From a candidate division WOR-1 bacterium RIFOXYB2_FULL_36_35 (GTDB lineage: Bacteria > Margulisbacteria > WOR-1 > XYC2-FULL-46-14 > XYC2-FULL-37-10), in NCBI GenBank assembly GCA_001771505.1, contig MEUA01000028.1:1-46397 (forward strand): a DNA stretch of 46,397 nt, given 5' to 3'. How positions within the stretch are numbered: the first letter of the stretch is position 1; each line of letters opens with the position of its first letter. Made by a program: the position numbers and the translations under genes. Under the pieces are notes generated by a model. That model worked only from the letters and a program-made list of their open reading frames with translations. It had not been told where the DNA came from and did no database searches. Shown piece after piece: positions 44,379-46,397 of this stretch.

Positions 44379-44408
44379 TTTTAAGCTTATTTATAAGAAT
44401 AATAAGAG

Positions 44409-44437
44409 CGGGCGGTGTATGTAAACGCCCGTTTTTT
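44409..44437 (+). terminator. Rho-independent terminator
   Basis: CGGGCG (44409-44414), 11-nt loop, CGCCCG (44426-44431), then T6. It closes the proS-purF-zinc-ribbon transcript. Confidence 0.93.
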
Positions 44438-44465
44438 ATTTTATGGAAAAGGCAATAAGCGCTTA

Positions 44466-44494
44466 TTGTTTAGGGTAAAGTAAAGTGGTATAAT
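44466..44494 (+). promoter_or_regulatory. purM promoter
   Basis: TTGTTT (44466-44471), 17-bp spacer, extended -10 TGG-TATAAT (44489-44494). The leader is about 80 nt. No purine riboswitch or PurR-like box is apparent by eye. Confidence 0.75.
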
Positions 44495-44580
44495 TATAAT
44501 CAAATAGCATAATAATTTAGCGTGAAATTTAAAATATATGGGATCGAATAGCAAATAACTAAAAAAAGAGGGTGATTACT

Positions 44581-45600
44581 GTGAAAGGCTTAACTTATAA
44601 ATCATCGGGAGTGGATATAGAGGCGGGGTATGAGGTGGTGAAAAGGGTTAAGAAACTGGCACGCTCTACTTTTAATCCCGCAGTTGCCTCTGGAATCGGT
44701 TTTTTTGGCGGTTGCTATTCGATCGATGAAAAAAACATGTTGGTTTCTGCGACCGATGGGGTTGGAACCAAACTTAAAATCGCCTTTAAAATGAATAAGC
44801 ATGATACTGTAGGAATTGATCTTGTTGCAATGAATGTGAATGATGTTATTTGTTGTGGCGCTAAACCGCTATTTTTTCTTGATTATATTGGAGTTCACAA
44901 GTTAGACCCTGATATTGCTGAACAAATTTTAAAGGGGATTGTTAAGGGATGTAAGGAGGCTGGTTGTGCATTGATTGGCGGGGAGACCGCTGAGCTTCCC
45001 GGTTTGTACAATGATGGGGAGTATGATTTGGCCGGTTTTGTTGTCGGTATGGTTCAAAAGAAAGATGTGATTAATGGTTCTAAAATTAAGCCTGGAGATA
45101 AGATTTTAGGACTTGCTTCTTCCGGCATTCACAGTAATGGGTATTCTTTGGTGCGAAGGGTATTTTTCTGTTGCGCTGATCTTGATATTAATGAAGAGAT
45201 GAAAGGGCTTGATAAGACTTTAGGTGAAGAGCTGTTGACTCCTACTAGAATTTACACTAAAACCATTTTAAACTTAATAAAACAGGTGAAAGTTAAGGGA
45301 GTTGCTCATATAACAGGGGGCGGACTTCCTGAAAATGTTGCCCGCCTTTTACCGAAAGGGACAAAAGCTCATATAGAACGTTTCTCATGGAAACATCCAT
45401 CTATCTTCGGTTTAGTTCAAATGTACGGACGAGTTGGAAATGACGAGATGTATAAAACATTTAATATGGGAATTGGAATGGTTATTGTTGTTGAGAAGAA
45501 AGATGTGGATAAGACTTTAAAAGCTCTAAAAAAATCAGGGGAGGAAGCTTTTTTGATAGGTGAAATTCAGAAGGGGAGCGGGGAAGTAGAGATTAAGTAG
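44581..45600 (+). CDS. purM: Phosphoribosylformylglycinamidine cyclo-ligase PurM
   Basis: 339 residues from GTG 44581, chosen because AGAGGG (44567-44572) is 8 bp away; an in-frame GTG at 44572 is the alternative. It makes AIR from FGAM and ATP. PurM motifs are present: 'LVSATDGVGTKLKIAF' with the phosphate-binding Asp, DLVAMNVNDV, GGETAELPG and ITGGGLPENVARLLP. Separated from purF by a terminator and its own promoter, so regulated independently. Confidence 0.95.
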   Translation: MKGLTYKSSGVDIEAGYEVVKRVKKLARSTFNPAVASGIGFFGGCYSIDEKNMLVSATDGVGTKLKIAFKMNKHDTVGIDLVAMNVNDVICCGAKPLFFLDYIGVHKLDPDIAEQILKGIVKGCKEAGCALIGGETAELPGLYNDGEYDLAGFVVGMVQKKDVINGSKIKPGDKILGLASSGIHSNGYSLVRRVFFCCADLDINEEMKGLDKTLGEELLTPTRIYTKTILNLIKQVKVKGVAHITGGGLPENVARLLPKGTKAHIERFSWKHPSIFGLVQMYGRVGNDEMYKTFNMGIGMVIVVEKKDVDKTLKALKKSGEEAFLIGEIQKGSGEVEIK

Positions 45601-45602
45601 AG

Positions 45603-46385
45603 TTACCAAAAAATGCCGGACTCCATTTCGGGTATGGGGTCAGAGCAAGAGCGAAGTTCATCATTATCAAGTACTTGATGAACTTGGGGATTAATTCTCC
45701 ATCTGCCATCAGGAAGAATTTCTAAATTTTCATATCCTAGAAAGTCTATTGTAGTTGCATCTTTAACTTTGTTTGGAGCAACGAGGGGTGAAGATGCTCT
45801 GACAATATTAATCCAATCCTCAAACCCAATATGTTTAAATCTTTCTCCTGATACGTCTGGAATTTTTTCTGTATATTTTTTTTGCAAATCATGAGAAAGG
45901 AAGGGAAAAACTCGATTCCAGAAAAAACTTTCAATAAATTTAAAATGCAGCCATTCAGGATTTTTGTTTATCCAGGCACAATCATTTTCACTAAAAAAGC
46001 CATGGCGTAAACCTAAGCCCCTTAGCGCGATTTTAGCGGGTTTTAAATATTCAATTGCTTCAATAAACCTTGCAGCATATTCATTGAGAATCTCTTCACT
46101 TGGTCTATCTGGCCCGTTAAATTCTTTATGGAATAAATGCACAGAAAGTCTACGTATTTCTATTCCCATAGAACTTAACTTTTTATAAGTAGCTAAAGCG
46201 TTCTTAAGGGTATGCGGTGAACCGTGTGTTTGAAGCGCTGCTGCTCCAAAAGTATATGCTGAAAGAACATCGTGGCTTGCTTTATATACATCGCCAAAAT
46301 CTGCCTTCCAAAAAGGATCTCCGTAGTGTAATATCTCTATTCTAACGGTATTAAAACGGATTTTAATATTATACCGTTTTGCCAT
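45603..46385 (-). CDS. Hypothetical protein, possibly extended beyond the window
   Basis: 260 residues from ATG 46385; the frame stays open to the right edge (L-I-F-E before the ATG), so the start may lie further upstream. No signal peptide. Aromatic-rich segments are 'ILHYGDPFWKADFGDVYKAS' and 'FFWNRVFPFLSHDLQKKY'. No family is recognised. It converges on purM, 2 bp apart, with no terminator between. Confidence 0.65.
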   Translation of the reverse strand: MAKRYNIKIRFNTVRIEILHYGDPFWKADFGDVYKASHDVLSAYTFGAAALQTHGSPHTLKNALATYKKLSSMGIEIRRLSVHLFHKEFNGPDRPSEEILNEYAARFIEAIEYLKPAKIALRGLGLRHGFFSENDCAWINKNPEWLHFKFIESFFWNRVFPFLSHDLQKKYTEKIPDVSGERFKHIGFEDWINIVRASSPLVAPNKVKDATTIDFLGYENLEILPDGRWRINPQVHQVLDNDELRSCSDPIPEMESGIFW

Positions 46386-46397
46386 CTCAAATATTAA

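Noticed and set aside
44500-44580. Purine riboswitch in the purM leader
   Set aside because: The leader is short, AT-rich and shows no recognisable three-way junction or conserved core.

Overview
AT-rich bacterial chromosome segment, probably from an uncultivated diderm lineage. Candidate phylum Margulisbacteria / WOR-1 ('Saganbacteria') is my best guess, from the large IPT/TIG adhesin-like proteins, the PorV-like barrel carrying SLH domains, the FlgD-like C-terminal Ig domain and the housekeeping gene style; no rRNA or marker phylogeny is available to confirm this. I see no rRNA or tRNA genes, CRISPR array, prophage or full-length transposase.

Layout. (1) 1-8763: three cell-surface genes: two IPT/TIG and carbohydrate-binding-like proteins and a barrel-Ig-SLH protein. 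(2) 8779-18384: unrecognised large genes, most without a Sec signal, two with beta-barrel-like stretches, mixed with many small repeats. (3) 18463-26228: protein quality control (hspR-clpC under a HAIR-like operator, groES-groEL under a CIRCE-like operator) around a convergent ROK kinase-hisH-hisA operon. (4) 26317-28227: aroQ, M24 peptidase, ispD. (5) 28237-35324: small accessory genes (helical-repeat protein, DUF5678-like protein with a broken aspartic protease, MNT-HEPN pair), then trpE, rodA and a frameshifted EF-hand/transglutaminase/TPR locus. (6) 35341-41443: DUF3006, a 3D-like exported protein, leuD, a divergent sigma-70 factor, unknown genes and leuC. leuD and leuC have near-identical, apparently leaderless promoters, and a third copy of the leuC 5' end is fused to a nucleotidyltransferase fragment. 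(7) 41443-46385: proS, purF, a zinc-ribbon protein, purM and an unknown gene.

The most striking discovery is a family of miniature palindromic insertion elements. Minimal units of 20 or 21 bp begin CCCCGATTA and end in a form of AATCGGGG. Longer units of 71 bp have CCCCGATTAT...ATAATCGGGG ends. They appear to insert with a 4-bp target duplication, usually TTAA or TGAA. Paralogous empty sites inside the window, and nested insertions whose lengths subtract exactly (96-25=71 and 95-24=71), show that they move. Copies inside genes are all the 20-bp form, so 20+4=24 bp adds eight codons; the 21-bp copies are all intergenic. This resembles Rickettsia palindromic elements in behaviour, but the sequence is one I do not recognise. 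A second layer of short-word repeats (heptamers, GACCACAGA, GCAGAC hairpins) has also entered conserved genes (ispD, leuC, the M24 peptidase).
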